The notes: a model not told the origin generated them from the sequence alone. A DNA stretch of 64,000 nt from Arthrobacter livingstonensis (GCF_003219815.1 NZ_QJVD01000025.1:1-64000); one strand, 5' to 3'; positions 53,085 through 62,728 are shown, counted from the stretch's first letter. Program-made: numbers and translations.

Positions 53085-54539
53085 ATGGCAACAAAGACGG
53101 CTGTCCGCATGTCTGCGGTCGACAAGTACTTCATGATCACCGAGCGCGGCTCCAACTACTCACGCGAGATCCGCGGCGGCTTCGCCACCTTCTTTGCGAT
53201 GAGCTACATCGTGGTCCTCAACCCGTTGATCCTTGGCGGCGCGGATTCCTCCGGGGACGTCCTGGGGCGGGCCCGGGTGGCCGCCATGACGGCGCTCGTG
53301 GCAGGCGTGCTGACCATCATCATGGGCGCGTGGGCGAAGCACCCGTTCGCGCTGGCAACAGGCCTGGGCGTGAATGCGTTCGTCGCGGTGACGGTGGCGT
53401 CCCATCCGGGCCTGAGCTGGCCGGACATGATGGGGCTGGTGGTGCTCTCCGGCATCACCATGTTCATCCTTGTCCTCACCGGCTTCCGCACCGCTGTGTT
53501 CAATGCCGTCCCGGCCGGGCTGAAGACGGCCATCGTGGTGGGGATCGGCCTTTTCATTGCGCTGATCGGCCTGGTCAACGCGGGCTTTGTGCGGCGCATC
53601 CCCGACGTGGCAGGCACCACCGTGCCGGTGGGCCTGGGCTTTGACGGCAAGCTGCTGGGCTGGCCCACCCTGGTGTTCGTGGTGGGCCTGGTGTTGACCA
53701 TCGCCCTGGTGGTCCGCAAGGCCAAGGGCGCCATCCTGATCGGCATCATCGCCTCCACCCTGCTGGCCAACATCCTCCAGGCCGTGTTCAACATAGGCCC
53801 CAGCTTTGACGGCAAGACGGCCAACCCCGAGGGCTGGTCCCTGGTGGTGCCGAACTTCACCGGGCTGACCCCGCCGGACCTGAGCCTGTTCGGCAAGGTC
53901 AGCCTGTTTGGTTCCTTCTCCCACCTCGGAACCCTCGCGGCCCTGCTGCTGGCCTTCAGCATCCTGCTGAGCATCTTCTTTGACGCGATGGGCACCATGG
54001 TGGGCCTGGCCAACGAGGCGGGCACCGTGGACAAGGACGGAAACATCCCCAACGTTGACCGCGTGCTGCTCGTTGACGCGTTCGGCGCGATTGCCGGCGG
54101 CGGAACCTCGGTGTCCTCGAACCAGATCTTTGTGGAGTCCGGTGCGGGCATCGGCGAGGGAGCCCGCACTGGCCTGGCCTCGGTGGTCACCGGCCTGTTG
54201 CTAATCGTGGCCATGTTCTTCACCCCGCTGATCTCCCTGGTCCCGTTCGAGGCCGTTGCCCCCGCCCTGGTGGTGGTCGGCTTCATGATGGTCTCCCAGG
54301 TCGGCAAGATCGACTGGTCCGACTGGGGCATCGGCATCCCGGCATTCCTGACGTTCACGCTCATGCCGTTCACGTACTCCATCGCCAACGGCTTGGGTGC
54401 CGGCTTCATCGCGTATGTGCTGATCCGCCTTTTCCAGGGCCGCGCCCGGGAAATCCACCCGCTCATGTGGGCGGTGGCGTCCGCGTTCCTGATCTTCTTC
54501 GGAATCGGCCCGATCGAGCAGCTTTTCGGCATCAAGTAG
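53085..54539 (+). CDS. NCS2-family purine permease (AzgA/PbuG-like)
   Basis: A 484-residue transporter with about twelve to fourteen hydrophobic segments, taking up adenine, guanine or hypoxanthine by proton symport. It has the AzgA-type start TERGSNYSREIRGGFATFFAMSYIVVLNP, the LATGLGVNAFVA motif, FDAMGTMVGLANEAG, and SVSSNQIFVESGAGIGEGARTG. The length is typical of the family. It is followed by a good terminator. Confidence 0.93.
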   Translation: MATKTAVRMSAVDKYFMITERGSNYSREIRGGFATFFAMSYIVVLNPLILGGADSSGDVLGRARVAAMTALVAGVLTIIMGAWAKHPFALATGLGVNAFVAVTVASHPGLSWPDMMGLVVLSGITMFILVLTGFRTAVFNAVPAGLKTAIVVGIGLFIALIGLVNAGFVRRIPDVAGTTVPVGLGFDGKLLGWPTLVFVVGLVLTIALVVRKAKGAILIGIIASTLLANILQAVFNIGPSFDGKTANPEGWSLVVPNFTGLTPPDLSLFGKVSLFGSFSHLGTLAALLLAFSILLSIFFDAMGTMVGLANEAGTVDKDGNIPNVDRVLLVDAFGAIAGGGTSVSSNQIFVESGAGIGEGARTGLASVVTGLLLIVAMFFTPLISLVPFEAVAPALVVVGFMMVSQVGKIDWSDWGIGIPAFLTFTLMPFTYSIANGLGAGFIAYVLIRLFQGRAREIHPLMWAVASAFLIFFGIGPIEQLFGIK

Positions 54540-54640
54540 TCCCCACGCCCTCCCCGGCCTCGTCCCTCGGTCGGGGCCCCTCGGACGTGTGGGACCAGCC
54601 GCGTCCTGCCTAGACCCACCCACACCCACACCGCTCTTTG

Positions 54641-54670
54641 AGGCGGCGTCTGCCATCACAGACGCCGCCT
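54641..54670 (+). terminator. Terminator after the purine permease
   Basis: AGGCGGCGTCTG and CAGACGCCGCCT form a perfect 12-bp stem with a 6-nt loop, followed by TTTG. It lies about 100 nt beyond the permease stop and 48 nt before hutG. Confidence 0.8.
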
Positions 54671-54717
54671 TTGCCATGCGGGTGGCAATTCCCGGGCGGC
54701 TGCTGTTGTCTGGAAGC

Positions 54718-55695
54718 ATGGACTTCACTTCGCTCACCGTTGACACCCTCCCCGCCGCCTGGAACGGACGGAACGACGGCGACGGCGCGGCCCACCGGCG
54801 CTGGTGGCAGGGCGTCGCCACGCCGGGCGGGGACCTCGACGCGGCGTCGGCGGTGGCCCGCGAAAGCGCATCCTCCGCGGGGCCGGCCGCTCTCATGGGC
54901 TTCTGCTCCGACGAGGGCGTGCGGCGCAACAAGGGCCGCGTAGGCGCCGTGGCTGCCCCCGCCGCCATCCGCGCAGCCCTGGGGTCGCTGGCGTTCCATG
55001 GCGCCCGCGCCGTCACGGATGTGGGCGACGTGGTGGTCGCCGGGGACGCGCTGGAGGACGGCCAGGTCCGCGCCGGCCGCACCCTCACCGCCATGCTCGA
55101 CGCCGGGCAGCTCACCTTTGTCCTCGGCGGCGGGCACGAAACCGCCTTTGCCAGCTACCTCGGCGTGGCCGGGACTGCGGCCGTGGCCAACGGCGCCCGG
55201 CTGGGCGTGCTGAACCTGGACGCCCACTTTGATCTTCGCGAAGCCCCTGTCCCCAGCTCCGGCACGCCGTTCCTGCAGATGGCCCGCGCCGAAGCCGCCG
55301 CCGGCCGCGACCTGAATTACGCCGTTGTCGGCATCAGCGAGCCCAACAACACGCGGGCGCTCTTCAACACGGCGCACGACCTGGACGTCAAGTACCTCCT
55401 GGACGAGGACTGCTCGGCGGAGCGGACGGCCGCGTTTGTGTCCGCGTTCCTGGAAACGGTGGACATTGTGTACCTGACCATCGACCTGGACGTGCTGCCC
55501 GCGGCCGTGGCGCCCGGCGTCAGCGCGCCGGCCGCGTACGGCGTGCCGCTGCCCGTCATCTCCGCCGTGTGCCGCCAGGTGGCGCAGAGTGGGAAGCTGT
55601 TCCACTTTGACGTGGCGGAACTCAATCCGGAGTTCGACATCGACAACCGCACGGCCAAGGTCGCAGCCCGGCTCGTGGACACGCTTCTGCGCTAA
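54718..55695 (+). CDS. hutG: Formimidoylglutamase (HutG-type, arginase/agmatinase family)
   Basis: A 325-residue ureohydrolase-fold enzyme. Metal-binding motifs are LGGGHETAFAS, NLDAHFDLR and TIDLDVLPAAVAPGVSAPA, the latter two bearing the manganese Asp/His residues. HutG converts N-formimidoyl-L-glutamate to glutamate and formamide. Assignment rests on the family motifs plus hutH and its regulator nearby; agmatinase is an alternative. ATG 54718 has GGAAGC just upstream. It is separated from hutH by 4 kb and transcribed divergently from it. Confidence 0.8.
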   Translation: MDFTSLTVDTLPAAWNGRNDGDGAAHRRWWQGVATPGGDLDAASAVARESASSAGPAALMGFCSDEGVRRNKGRVGAVAAPAAIRAALGSLAFHGARAVTDVGDVVVAGDALEDGQVRAGRTLTAMLDAGQLTFVLGGGHETAFASYLGVAGTAAVANGARLGVLNLDAHFDLREAPVPSSGTPFLQMARAEAAAGRDLNYAVVGISEPNNTRALFNTAHDLDVKYLLDEDCSAERTAAFVSAFLETVDIVYLTIDLDVLPAAVAPGVSAPAAYGVPLPVISAVCRQVAQSGKLFHFDVAELNPEFDIDNRTAKVAARLVDTLLR

Positions 55696-55724
55696 CTCGA
55701 AGGCGGCGGATCCGGTATTTTTCC

Positions 55725-55780
55725 GTCCGGCTTTCCGGTCCTCGGCCGCGGGCGGCCTCCGGGCCTCCCTGACGCCGAAC
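55725..55780 (-). repeat. Dispersed GC-rich intergenic element, copy C (inverted)
   Basis: Read on the minus strand this stretch gives GGCGTCAGGGAGGCC, GGCCGCCCGCGGCCG and CCGGAAAGCC, matching copies at 30783-30859 and 59705-59784. It sits between the convergent hutG and ABC exporter genes. Confidence 0.75.
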
Positions 55781-55819
55781 TACAAAAAATCCCGGCTCCG
55801 CTGCCTGGCCGCCGCAGTG

Positions 55820-57829
55820 TCAGTGCACCTCGGCCGCGACCTCGTCTTCCAGTTCTTCGCCGCCACGGAACTGGGTCTTGTACAGCGTGTAGTACGCGCC
55901 GCGGCGGGCCAGCAACTCTTCGTGCGTGCCGTGCTCGGCAATGTCGCCGTCCTCCATGACGAGGATGGCGTCGGCGTCCCTGATGGTGGAGAGCCGGTGC
56001 GCGATGACAAACGACGTCCTGTCGGTGCGCAGGGCCGCCATGGCGTGCTGGACCAGCAGTTCGGTGCGCGTGTCCACACTCGAGGTCGCCTCGTCGAGGA
56101 TCAGCAGCGACGGGTTGGCAATGAACGCGCGGGCGATGGTGATCAGCTGGCGTTCGCCGGCGGAGACCGTGCCGCCGTCGGCGTCGATGACGGTGTCGTA
56201 GCCGTCGGGGAGCTGGCGGACAAACCTGTCCACCATGGTGGCCTTGGCCGCCTCCACGATTTCGCTGTCGGTGGCATCCAGGCGGCCGTAGCGGATGTTC
56301 TCCCGGATGGTGCCTTCAAACAGCCACGCGTCCTGCAGGACCATGCCCACCTGGGCCCGCACCTGCTGCCGGGGCAGGGCCCGGGTGTCGATGCCGTCGA
56401 GCAGGATCCGCCCGCCCGTGAGCTCGTAGAAGCGCATGACGAGGTTCACCAGGGTGGTCTTGCCGGCACCGGTGGGCCCCACGATTGCTACCGTCTGGCC
56501 GGGCTCCACTGTGAAGGACACGTCCCGGATGAGGGGACTCTTGGAGTCGTAGCTAAAGGCGACCTGTTCGAAGGCGACATGCCCATCCGTCTGGGCGGGC
56601 AGTTCGGCCGTGACTGTCTCGGCCTCCTGTTCCTCGGCGTCAAGCAGTTCAAAAGTCCGCTCCGCCGAGGCCACGCCGGACTGGATCATGTTCGCAATGC
56701 CAGCCATCTCGCCGATGGGCTGGGAGAATTCCCGCGAGTACTGGATGAATGCCGTGGCGTCGCCGAGGGTCATCTGCCCCGTGGCCACCCGCACGCCGCC
56801 GACGACCGCGACCAGCACGTAGGAGAGGTAGGAGACGAACTGCATGGCCGGCATGATCATGCCGGAAACGAACTGGGCGCCAAAGGACGCCTTGTAAAGC
56901 TTCTCATTGCGCTCATCGAACTCGGCCAGCATCTCCTCGTCGCGGCCGTAGGCGCGGACCAGTTCCAGCCCGGAGAACGTCTCCTCCACATGCCCGTTGA
57001 GGGATCCCGTGTTCTTCCACTGCGCGGCGAAAAGTTTTTGCGACCGGGCGCCGATGACGCCGGCGATGATGGCGGAGAGCGGCAGGGCGATTAAGGCGAT
57101 CAGGGCCAGCTGCCAGGAGACGATGAACATCATGACGCCGATGCCCACGATGGTCAGCGCGGATTGGACCAGCTGCGAGAACGCCTGCTGGAGCGCGGAT
57201 TGGATGTTGTCGACGTCGTTGGTGACGCGGGACATCGTATCACCCCGCTGCCGGGTGTCGAAATAGCCCAGCGGCAGCCGGTTCAGCTTGCGCTCAATGT
57301 CCTCGCGCAGGCGGAAGACCACCCGCATGACGAGGGCGTTGAGCAGGTACCCCTGCAGCCACATGAGTGTCGAGGCGACCATGTACAGGGCCAGCACAAT
57401 CACGATCAGACGCCTGAGCTGGACAAAGTCGATGCCCTGCCCGGGGACGAGGTGTGACTTGGCGAGCATGTCCGCGAACGCCCCGTTGCCGGCGGCGCGT
57501 TGCGCGGCGACGATGGACTCCAGCGGCACGCCCTTGGGAAAACCGGCGGCCAGGACGCCGTTGAAGATGGTGTCCATGGCCGCACCAAGAATTTTGGGTG
57601 CAATGACCGTCAGCACTACCGACGCCGCCACCAAGACCACCACCAGGGAGAACTGGCGGCGTTCCGGGCGCAACAACCCTGTCAGCCGCTTGACCGACGG
57701 CCAAAAGTGCTTGGCCTTCTTGGCCGGCGCGCCGCCGAACATGTCGCCGTCGGTACTTCTGGGCTCGTAGTCGGTGCCAGCTTCCTCGGCTTGCACCGGT
57801 GCCTGTGCCTTGTTCCGCCGCGCCATCAT
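55820..57829 (-). CDS. ABC exporter half-transporter (second of pair)
   Basis: A 669-residue fused membrane/ATPase protein: six hydrophobic segments in the N-terminal half, with a long extracytoplasmic insert (about 100-135), then an ATPase with Walker A GPTGAGKTT, signature VSAGERQLI and Walker B LLILDEATSSVD, where the catalytic Glu is intact. ATG 57829 overlaps the upstream stop by 4 bp (ATGA). With the other half it forms a heterodimeric exporter of a lipid, peptide or drug. Confidence 0.93.
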   Translation of the reverse strand: MMARRNKAQAPVQAEEAGTDYEPRSTDGDMFGGAPAKKAKHFWPSVKRLTGLLRPERRQFSLVVVLVAASVVLTVIAPKILGAAMDTIFNGVLAAGFPKGVPLESIVAAQRAAGNGAFADMLAKSHLVPGQGIDFVQLRRLIVIVLALYMVASTLMWLQGYLLNALVMRVVFRLREDIERKLNRLPLGYFDTRQRGDTMSRVTNDVDNIQSALQQAFSQLVQSALTIVGIGVMMFIVSWQLALIALIALPLSAIIAGVIGARSQKLFAAQWKNTGSLNGHVEETFSGLELVRAYGRDEEMLAEFDERNEKLYKASFGAQFVSGMIMPAMQFVSYLSYVLVAVVGGVRVATGQMTLGDATAFIQYSREFSQPIGEMAGIANMIQSGVASAERTFELLDAEEQEAETVTAELPAQTDGHVAFEQVAFSYDSKSPLIRDVSFTVEPGQTVAIVGPTGAGKTTLVNLVMRFYELTGGRILLDGIDTRALPRQQVRAQVGMVLQDAWLFEGTIRENIRYGRLDATDSEIVEAAKATMVDRFVRQLPDGYDTVIDADGGTVSAGERQLITIARAFIANPSLLILDEATSSVDTRTELLVQHAMAALRTDRTSFVIAHRLSTIRDADAILVMEDGDIAEHGTHEELLARRGAYYTLYKTQFRGGEELEDEVAAEVH

Positions 57830-59556
57830 GCAACCCCTTCAACGCTGAGCTGCGACTCGACGATTTCCCGGTACGTTTCGTTGTCCTCGAGCAATTCGTC
57901 GTGGGTGCCGGCCCCGACCACCTCGCCGTTGTCCAGCACGATGATGTGGTCGGCTTCGCGAATGGTGGACACCCGCTGGGCGACGATGATCACCGTGGCC
58001 CCGCCCGTGGCCCCGTGCAGTGACCGGCGGAGCCTCTCGTCGGTGGTGACGTCCAAGGCGGAAAACGAGTCGTCAAAGAGGAACACGCGGGGGCGGGCGG
58101 CCAGGGCTCGGGCAATGCAGAGGCGCTGGCGCTGCCCGCCGGAAACGTTGGTCCCGCCCTGGGCGATGGTCTCGGCCAGGCCCTTGGGCTTGTCTTCCAC
58201 AAAGTCCTTGGCCTGGGCCACCTCCAGTGCGTTCCAGATGTCCTCGTCGCTGGCCGCGGGCCTGCCGAAGCGGATGTTGGAGGCGATAGTGCCGGAGAAA
58301 AGGTAGGGTTTCTGAGGCACCAGCCCCACGAGCGTGGCCAACTGCGGGCGGCTTAGCTCGCTGACGTCCACACCGCCAATGCGCACCGTACCGCTTTGCG
58401 GGTCAAAAAGCCGGGGAATCAGGTTCACCAGCGTGGACTTGCCGGAGCCGGTGGACCCGACAATCGCCGTCGTCCGCCCCTCCCCAGCCGTGAAGCTGAC
58501 ACGGTTCAGCACGGGACGTTCGGCCCCGGGGTAGCCGAAGGAGACGTCCTTGAATTCGACGGCGTGGCCCGACGGCGCGTCCGTTCCGCGGGGTACAGCC
58601 AGGCTCGGTTCGGTGGACAGCAGGTCATCGAGCCGCTCGGCCGAGACCGCCGCGCGCGGGATCATCATGATCATGAAAACGCCCATCATGACGGCGACCA
58701 GGATCTGCAGCAGGTACTGCAGGAACGCCGTCAACGAGCCGATCTGCATCGCTCCGGCGTCCACCCGCTGCCCGCCAAACCAGAGCACCGCGGAGGTGGC
58801 CAGGTGCAGGATCATCATGATCAGCGGGAACATCAGCACGAAAAGGTTGCCCACGCGCACAGACACCCGGGTCAGCGAGAGGTTGGCGTCGCGGTAGCGG
58901 GCAGCCTCGAACTGTTCCCGCACAAACGCCCGGATCACCCGGATGCCCACGATTTGTTCGCGCAGCACCCCGTTGACGGTGTCGATGCGTTCCTGCATCT
59001 CGCGGAACAGGGGCAGCAGCTTCACGACGAGGAAGCCGACCACCACGAAGAGCAGGGGGACTGAGACCCACAGGAGCCACGACAGGGCAAGGTCCTCCCG
59101 CAGTGCCATGATGATGCCGCCAATGCACATGATGGGGGTGGAGACCATGAAATTCAGGGCCACCAGCACCAGCATCTGGACCTGCTGGACGTCATTGGTG
59201 TTGCGCGTGATCAAAGTTGCCGTGCCAAACCGCGCCACGTCCAGGGCGCCGAGCGCGTTGACCCGGTGATAGACCTCGCGGCGGAGGTCGCGCCCGATGG
59301 CCATGGCGGTGCGTGCGCCGAAGTAGATGCCGCCGATCGCCGCGGCGACCTGGATGAAGCAGACCACCACCATGGTGGTGCCCGTGGTCCAGATGAAATC
59401 GGTGTTTCCTTTGGACACCCCCTGGTCGATGACCTTGGCGTTGAGGCTGGGGAGGTAAAGGGCGGCGATGGTGGAGATCAGCTGCAGCAGCAGCACGGCA
59501 AAAATGGATCCCCAATAGGGCCGTGCATGGCGCAATGCCAGCCGAGCGAGCTTCAC
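57826..59556 (-). CDS. ABC exporter half-transporter (first of pair, degenerate ATPase site)
   Basis: A 576-residue half-transporter: six hydrophobic segments followed by an ATPase with Walker A GSTGSGKST, signature VSGGQRQRL and Walker B VFLFDDSFSALD, where Asp replaces the catalytic Glu. Such asymmetric sites are known in heterodimeric exporters such as TM287/288 and BmrCD. With its coupled partner it is predicted to make a heterodimer with one catalytically weak ATPase site. The substrate is unknown. Confidence 0.93.
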   Translation of the reverse strand: MKLARLALRHARPYWGSIFAVLLLQLISTIAALYLPSLNAKVIDQGVSKGNTDFIWTTGTTMVVVCFIQVAAAIGGIYFGARTAMAIGRDLRREVYHRVNALGALDVARFGTATLITRNTNDVQQVQMLVLVALNFMVSTPIMCIGGIIMALREDLALSWLLWVSVPLLFVVVGFLVVKLLPLFREMQERIDTVNGVLREQIVGIRVIRAFVREQFEAARYRDANLSLTRVSVRVGNLFVLMFPLIMMILHLATSAVLWFGGQRVDAGAMQIGSLTAFLQYLLQILVAVMMGVFMIMMIPRAAVSAERLDDLLSTEPSLAVPRGTDAPSGHAVEFKDVSFGYPGAERPVLNRVSFTAGEGRTTAIVGSTGSGKSTLVNLIPRLFDPQSGTVRIGGVDVSELSRPQLATLVGLVPQKPYLFSGTIASNIRFGRPAASDEDIWNALEVAQAKDFVEDKPKGLAETIAQGGTNVSGGQRQRLCIARALAARPRVFLFDDSFSALDVTTDERLRRSLHGATGGATVIIVAQRVSTIREADHIIVLDNGEVVGAGTHDELLEDNETYREIVESQLSVEGVA

Positions 59557-59900
59557 AAAATTCCCCAGTTCAAATCAGTGTCGGGCATCCGCCTGACCTG
59601 AACATTAAACACGCCCGCCGCCGCTGTGGCAAATGTCACAACAGTGGTTGAGCGTGCGGGCGGTTGTGACTCGTCCAAGCCCGCTGCCGCAGGCGAAGGA
59701 GCCGGCGTTTCCGTAGGCCGCGTCAGGGAGGCCGAGGCCGCCCGCGGCCGATTGGCCGCCCGCGGCCGATTGGCCGGAAAGTCCCCAAGCGCTCCCACTG
59801 CTCGCAAGCTCGCAGCGGGTCCCTCGCGCTCGTGGGCCCAGCCGCGGGAATGCCGGTCCGCAGCTTGCGTCAGTGAGCCGTCAAGTCCGGGTGCCGGTTT
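59557..59900. other. Intergenic region between exporter and hutH
   Basis: A 344-bp gap holding repeat copy B and no gene. Copy B starts near 59705, carries an internal 18-bp duplication (about 59734-59770), and is followed by about 58 bp of inserted sequence before the GGGAATGCCGG phrase shared with copy A. Confidence 0.6.
59705..59784 (+). repeat. Dispersed GC-rich intergenic element, copy B
   Basis: It has the same core as copies at 30783-30859 and 55725-55780: CGTAGGC-GTCAGGGAGGCC, the GGCCGCCCGCGGCCG palindromic block here duplicated in tandem, then GGCCGGAAAGTCC. Its flanks continue into sequence similar to copy A. Confidence 0.75.
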
Positions 59901-61472
59901 TTAGTTCAGCGGACCCGTGGCCCTTTCAGCTGCGGCGCGGATGGCGCCGGTTCCCACCAGGCGGTCGGCCTCCTCGAGCTCCGGGGACAGGAAACGGTCG
60001 CTGCCCGGACCCTGGACCGTTGCGCGAAGCACCTCCAGCACAGCCGCGCCGGCCGGGCCGGGGACCAGTTCGCCGTCGGACATGGACGTGCGCATGTCAA
60101 TGGCGCGGGTGGCGGTGACCAGCTCGATGGCGAGCACGCGGCGCAGGTTCTCCACGGAACGGCGCAGCTTGCGGGCCGCATGCCAGCCCATGGACACGTG
60201 GTCCTCCTGCATGGCGGAGCTGGGGATGGAGTCCACGGAGGCGGGGACGGCCAGGCGCTTGGAGTCGGAGACCAGGCCGGCCTGCGTGTACTGGGCGATC
60301 ATCAGGCCCGAGTCCACGCCGGGGTCGCCGGCCAGGAACGCGGGCAGGCCATGCGAGCGGGCCGGATCGAGCATCCTGTCGGTGCGGCGCTCGGCAATCG
60401 AGGCAACGTCCGCGGAGACGATGGCCAGGAAGTCCAGTACATACGCCACGGGCGCACCGTGGAAGTTGCCGTTGGAGGACACGCGGCCGTCGGGCAGCAC
60501 CACCGGGTTGTCGATGGCGGCGGCAAGCTCGCGCGTGGCTACCATCAACGCGTGGTCAACGGTGTCGCGGGCGGCGCCGGCCACCTGGGGGGCGCAGCGC
60601 AGCGAGTAGGCGTCCTGGACACGGGAGTCGCCCACGCGGTGCGAGGCCACGATGGGCGAGTTGGCGAGCACGCGCAACATGTTGTCGGCGCTCAATGCCT
60701 GGCCGGGGTGCGGGCGCAGCTCCATGTGCAGCTCCGGCAGGAATACCTGGTCGGTGCCCAGCAGGCCCTCCACGCTGAGCGCGGCGGTGATGTCCGCCGT
60801 CGTCAGCAGCATTTTCAGGTCGGCGATGGCCATGAGCAGCATGCCCAGCATGCCGTCCGTGCCATTGACCAGGGCCAGGCCCTCCTTTTCGGCGAGCTCG
60901 ATCGGGGTGATGCCGGCCTCGGCGAGCAATTCGGGGACGGGGCGGACCACGCCGTCGGGCCCGGCCGCCTCGCCCTCGCCCATGAGCACCAGCGCACAGT
61001 GCGAGAGGGGCGCGAGGTCGCCGGAGCAGCCGAGCGAGCCGAATTCGCGGACCACGGGCGTGATGCCGGCGTTGAGCACGTCCACCATGGTCTGGACGAC
61101 GACGGGGCGCACGCCGGTGCGGCCGGAGGCGAGCGTCTTGGCGCGCAGGAACATCAGCGCGCGCACCACTTCCCGCTCCACGGCCGGGCCCATGCCGGCG
61201 GAATGGGAGCGGATGAGCGACTTTTGCAGCTGCGTGCGCATGTCCTCGGGGATGTGGCGGTTGGCCAGCGCGCCGAAGCCCGTGGAGATGCCGTAGGCCG
61301 GGGTTTCGGAGTGCGCGAGCTCGTCGATGTGCGCCCTGACCCGTTCGACGCCGGCCAGCGCCTCCGCGCTGATGGTCACCTTGGCCCCGTGTCGGGCGAC
61401 GGCGATGACGTCTTCGGGCGTGACGCCGGAGGAGGAGAGGATGATTTCTTCGGACAGGACTGCGGTGGCCAT
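59901..61472 (-). CDS. hutH: Histidine ammonia-lyase
   Basis: A 523-residue enzyme removing ammonia from histidine to give urocanate, the first step of histidine catabolism. It shows YGISTGFGALAN, the MIO-forming region SLGCSGDLAPLSHCAL (Cys149-Ser150-Gly151 rather than the usual Ala-Ser-Gly), LVNGTDGMLG, QDAYSLRCAPQV, NGNFHGAP and SAMQEDHVSMG. The length is normal. A HutR-like site lies 85 nt upstream (61557-61570). Confidence 0.95.
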   Translation of the reverse strand: MATAVLSEEIILSSSGVTPEDVIAVARHGAKVTISAEALAGVERVRAHIDELAHSETPAYGISTGFGALANRHIPEDMRTQLQKSLIRSHSAGMGPAVEREVVRALMFLRAKTLASGRTGVRPVVVQTMVDVLNAGITPVVREFGSLGCSGDLAPLSHCALVLMGEGEAAGPDGVVRPVPELLAEAGITPIELAEKEGLALVNGTDGMLGMLLMAIADLKMLLTTADITAALSVEGLLGTDQVFLPELHMELRPHPGQALSADNMLRVLANSPIVASHRVGDSRVQDAYSLRCAPQVAGAARDTVDHALMVATRELAAAIDNPVVLPDGRVSSNGNFHGAPVAYVLDFLAIVSADVASIAERRTDRMLDPARSHGLPAFLAGDPGVDSGLMIAQYTQAGLVSDSKRLAVPASVDSIPSSAMQEDHVSMGWHAARKLRRSVENLRRVLAIELVTATRAIDMRTSMSDGELVPGPAGAAVLEVLRATVQGPGSDRFLSPELEEADRLVGTGAIRAAAERATGPLN

Positions 61473-61512
61473 GGCGGTTCCTTTGGCTGTGGGACGGGCT
61501 TGCTTTCCACTA

Positions 61513-61532
61513 TTCCGCTTAACGGCGCGGAA
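61513..61532. promoter_or_regulatory. Inverted repeat upstream of hutH
   Basis: TTCCGC and GCGGAA form a perfect 6-bp repeat with 8-nt spacer, about 40 nt upstream of the hutH start. It may be part of the hutH promoter or operator; without a consensus this is tentative. Confidence 0.4.
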
Positions 61533-61556
61533 ATCTGCCCGCCGGAAGCCACGGTG

Positions 61557-61570
61557 TCCGGGATTCCAGA
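61557..61570. promoter_or_regulatory. HutR-like operator upstream of hutH
   Basis: TCCGGGATTCCAGA matches 11 of 14 positions of TCTGwwATwCCAGA, the site I recall for the IclR-type histidine-utilisation regulator HutR of corynebacteria. A related sequence precedes the IclR gene below. Assignment is by memory of that motif. Confidence 0.5.
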
Positions 61571-61845
61571 CTGCACGGCCGACGCTCCCTCACATTCGGG
61601 GCATCTCCCACCGACGCTCCTTCGCTGGCCTAAAGATCGCCCTTCGACAACCAAAGGTGCGGGACGAAACGTGGCGGGTCTTGCCATCAGGACCCGTTCG
61701 ACACCCGTTGGCTGGCGGTCCTTTGCCGCCGTACAGGATTCGAAAGTGCAGCTTCTGCGGGTGGATGGAGTTGCTGCTGCAGGATCGTGCGCAAAAACAC
61801 CCCCGGCTCTGAACGAGCGTTGGGGGGAAGGGACGGGCACCCAGA
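61571..61845. other. Intergenic region between hutH and the IclR regulator
   Basis: About 275 bp with no convincing gene or strong hairpin. Open frames across it are shadow frames of low coding quality. Confidence 0.5.
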
Positions 61846-62640
61846 CTATCCCTCGCGGCGGCCGTAAATCCGCACGGACAGCTCGCCGGCCGCCTTCGCG
61901 ACGCGCCCGGCCAGGGCGGGCCATTCGCCGGCGGGCACCTTTTCGGCCAAAAACGTCACCGCCACAGCGGCCACGGGCCAGCCCAAGTGGTCCGTCACTG
62001 CCGCTGCCACGGAGCCAAAGCCTTCGGTGATCTCTCCGTTTTCGGTGGAGTAGCCACGCTGGCGGACCTGCTCAAGGTGGGCCGACAGCGCCGAGTACTT
62101 GCCGATGGGGTCAGGCACGTCGGTGCGCGCGCTGAACGCGGCCGCGTTCGGATACAGGGCCCGGACCTGCGACTTGGGCAGCGCCGCCAAAATGGCCCGG
62201 CCGCTGGCGGTGAGGTGGCTGGGGAGCCGCACGCCGACGTCGGTCACCAGCGAGGGGCGGTGCTTGGCACGCTCCTCCACGATGTACAGGACATCGCGGC
62301 CGTGGAGCACTGCCAGGTGTGCGCTTTCGCCAATCCTGTCCACCAGCGCAGCCAAGAGCGGGCGCCCCAGCCGGGACAGCGGCTCCTGCCTGGAATAGGC
62401 ACTGCTGAGCTCAAAGGCGGCAATGCCAAGCCCGTAGCGCTGTTCCTCCGGCAGGTGCATGACAAATCCGCTGGCTTCCATGACGCCGAGCAGGTGGTAG
62501 ACGCTGGAGCGTGGCAGGCCCAGGGTGGTGGCAATGGTGGAGGCGGCGAGCGGGCCGCGCTTGGAGGACAGTAATTTTAAGATGCGCAGCGTGTTGTCCG
62601 CCGCGGGAACCTTGGACGGAGTCCGTTCCGTGTTTGCCAT
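61846..62640 (-). CDS. IclR-family regulator (HutR-like)
   Basis: About 264 residues. The winged helix ([44 protein letters not shown]) and effector domain ([33 protein letters not shown]-type sequence, with [20 protein letters not shown]) are standard. ATG 62640 (MANTERTP) is chosen because GAGGGAAT precedes it; longer frames enter the intergenic region. Its position by hutH and a divergent amino-acid permease, and the HutR-like sites, point to control of histidine use. Confidence 0.88.
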   Translation of the reverse strand: MANTERTPSKVPAADNTLRILKLLSSKRGPLAASTIATTLGLPRSSVYHLLGVMEASGFVMHLPEEQRYGLGIAAFELSSAYSRQEPLSRLGRPLLAALVDRIGESAHLAVLHGRDVLYIVEERAKHRPSLVTDVGVRLPSHLTASGRAILAALPKSQVRALYPNAAAFSARTDVPDPIGKYSALSAHLEQVRQRGYSTENGEITEGFGSVAAAVTDHLGWPVAAVAVTFLAEKVPAGEWPALAGRVAKAAGELSVRIYGRREG

Positions 62641-62728
62641 TATTCCCTCGCCCGCCGATCTGTCCACTGCCGCACTCTCAACCCTTACCGAAATGGCCAG
62701 CGCGCCGGTGCCACTATAGAATAGTCGA

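Noticed and set aside
53160-54631. Minus-strand frames opposite the purine permease and hutG
   Set aside because: Met/Ser/Arg-rich shadows with no domain; the plus-strand genes are clear.
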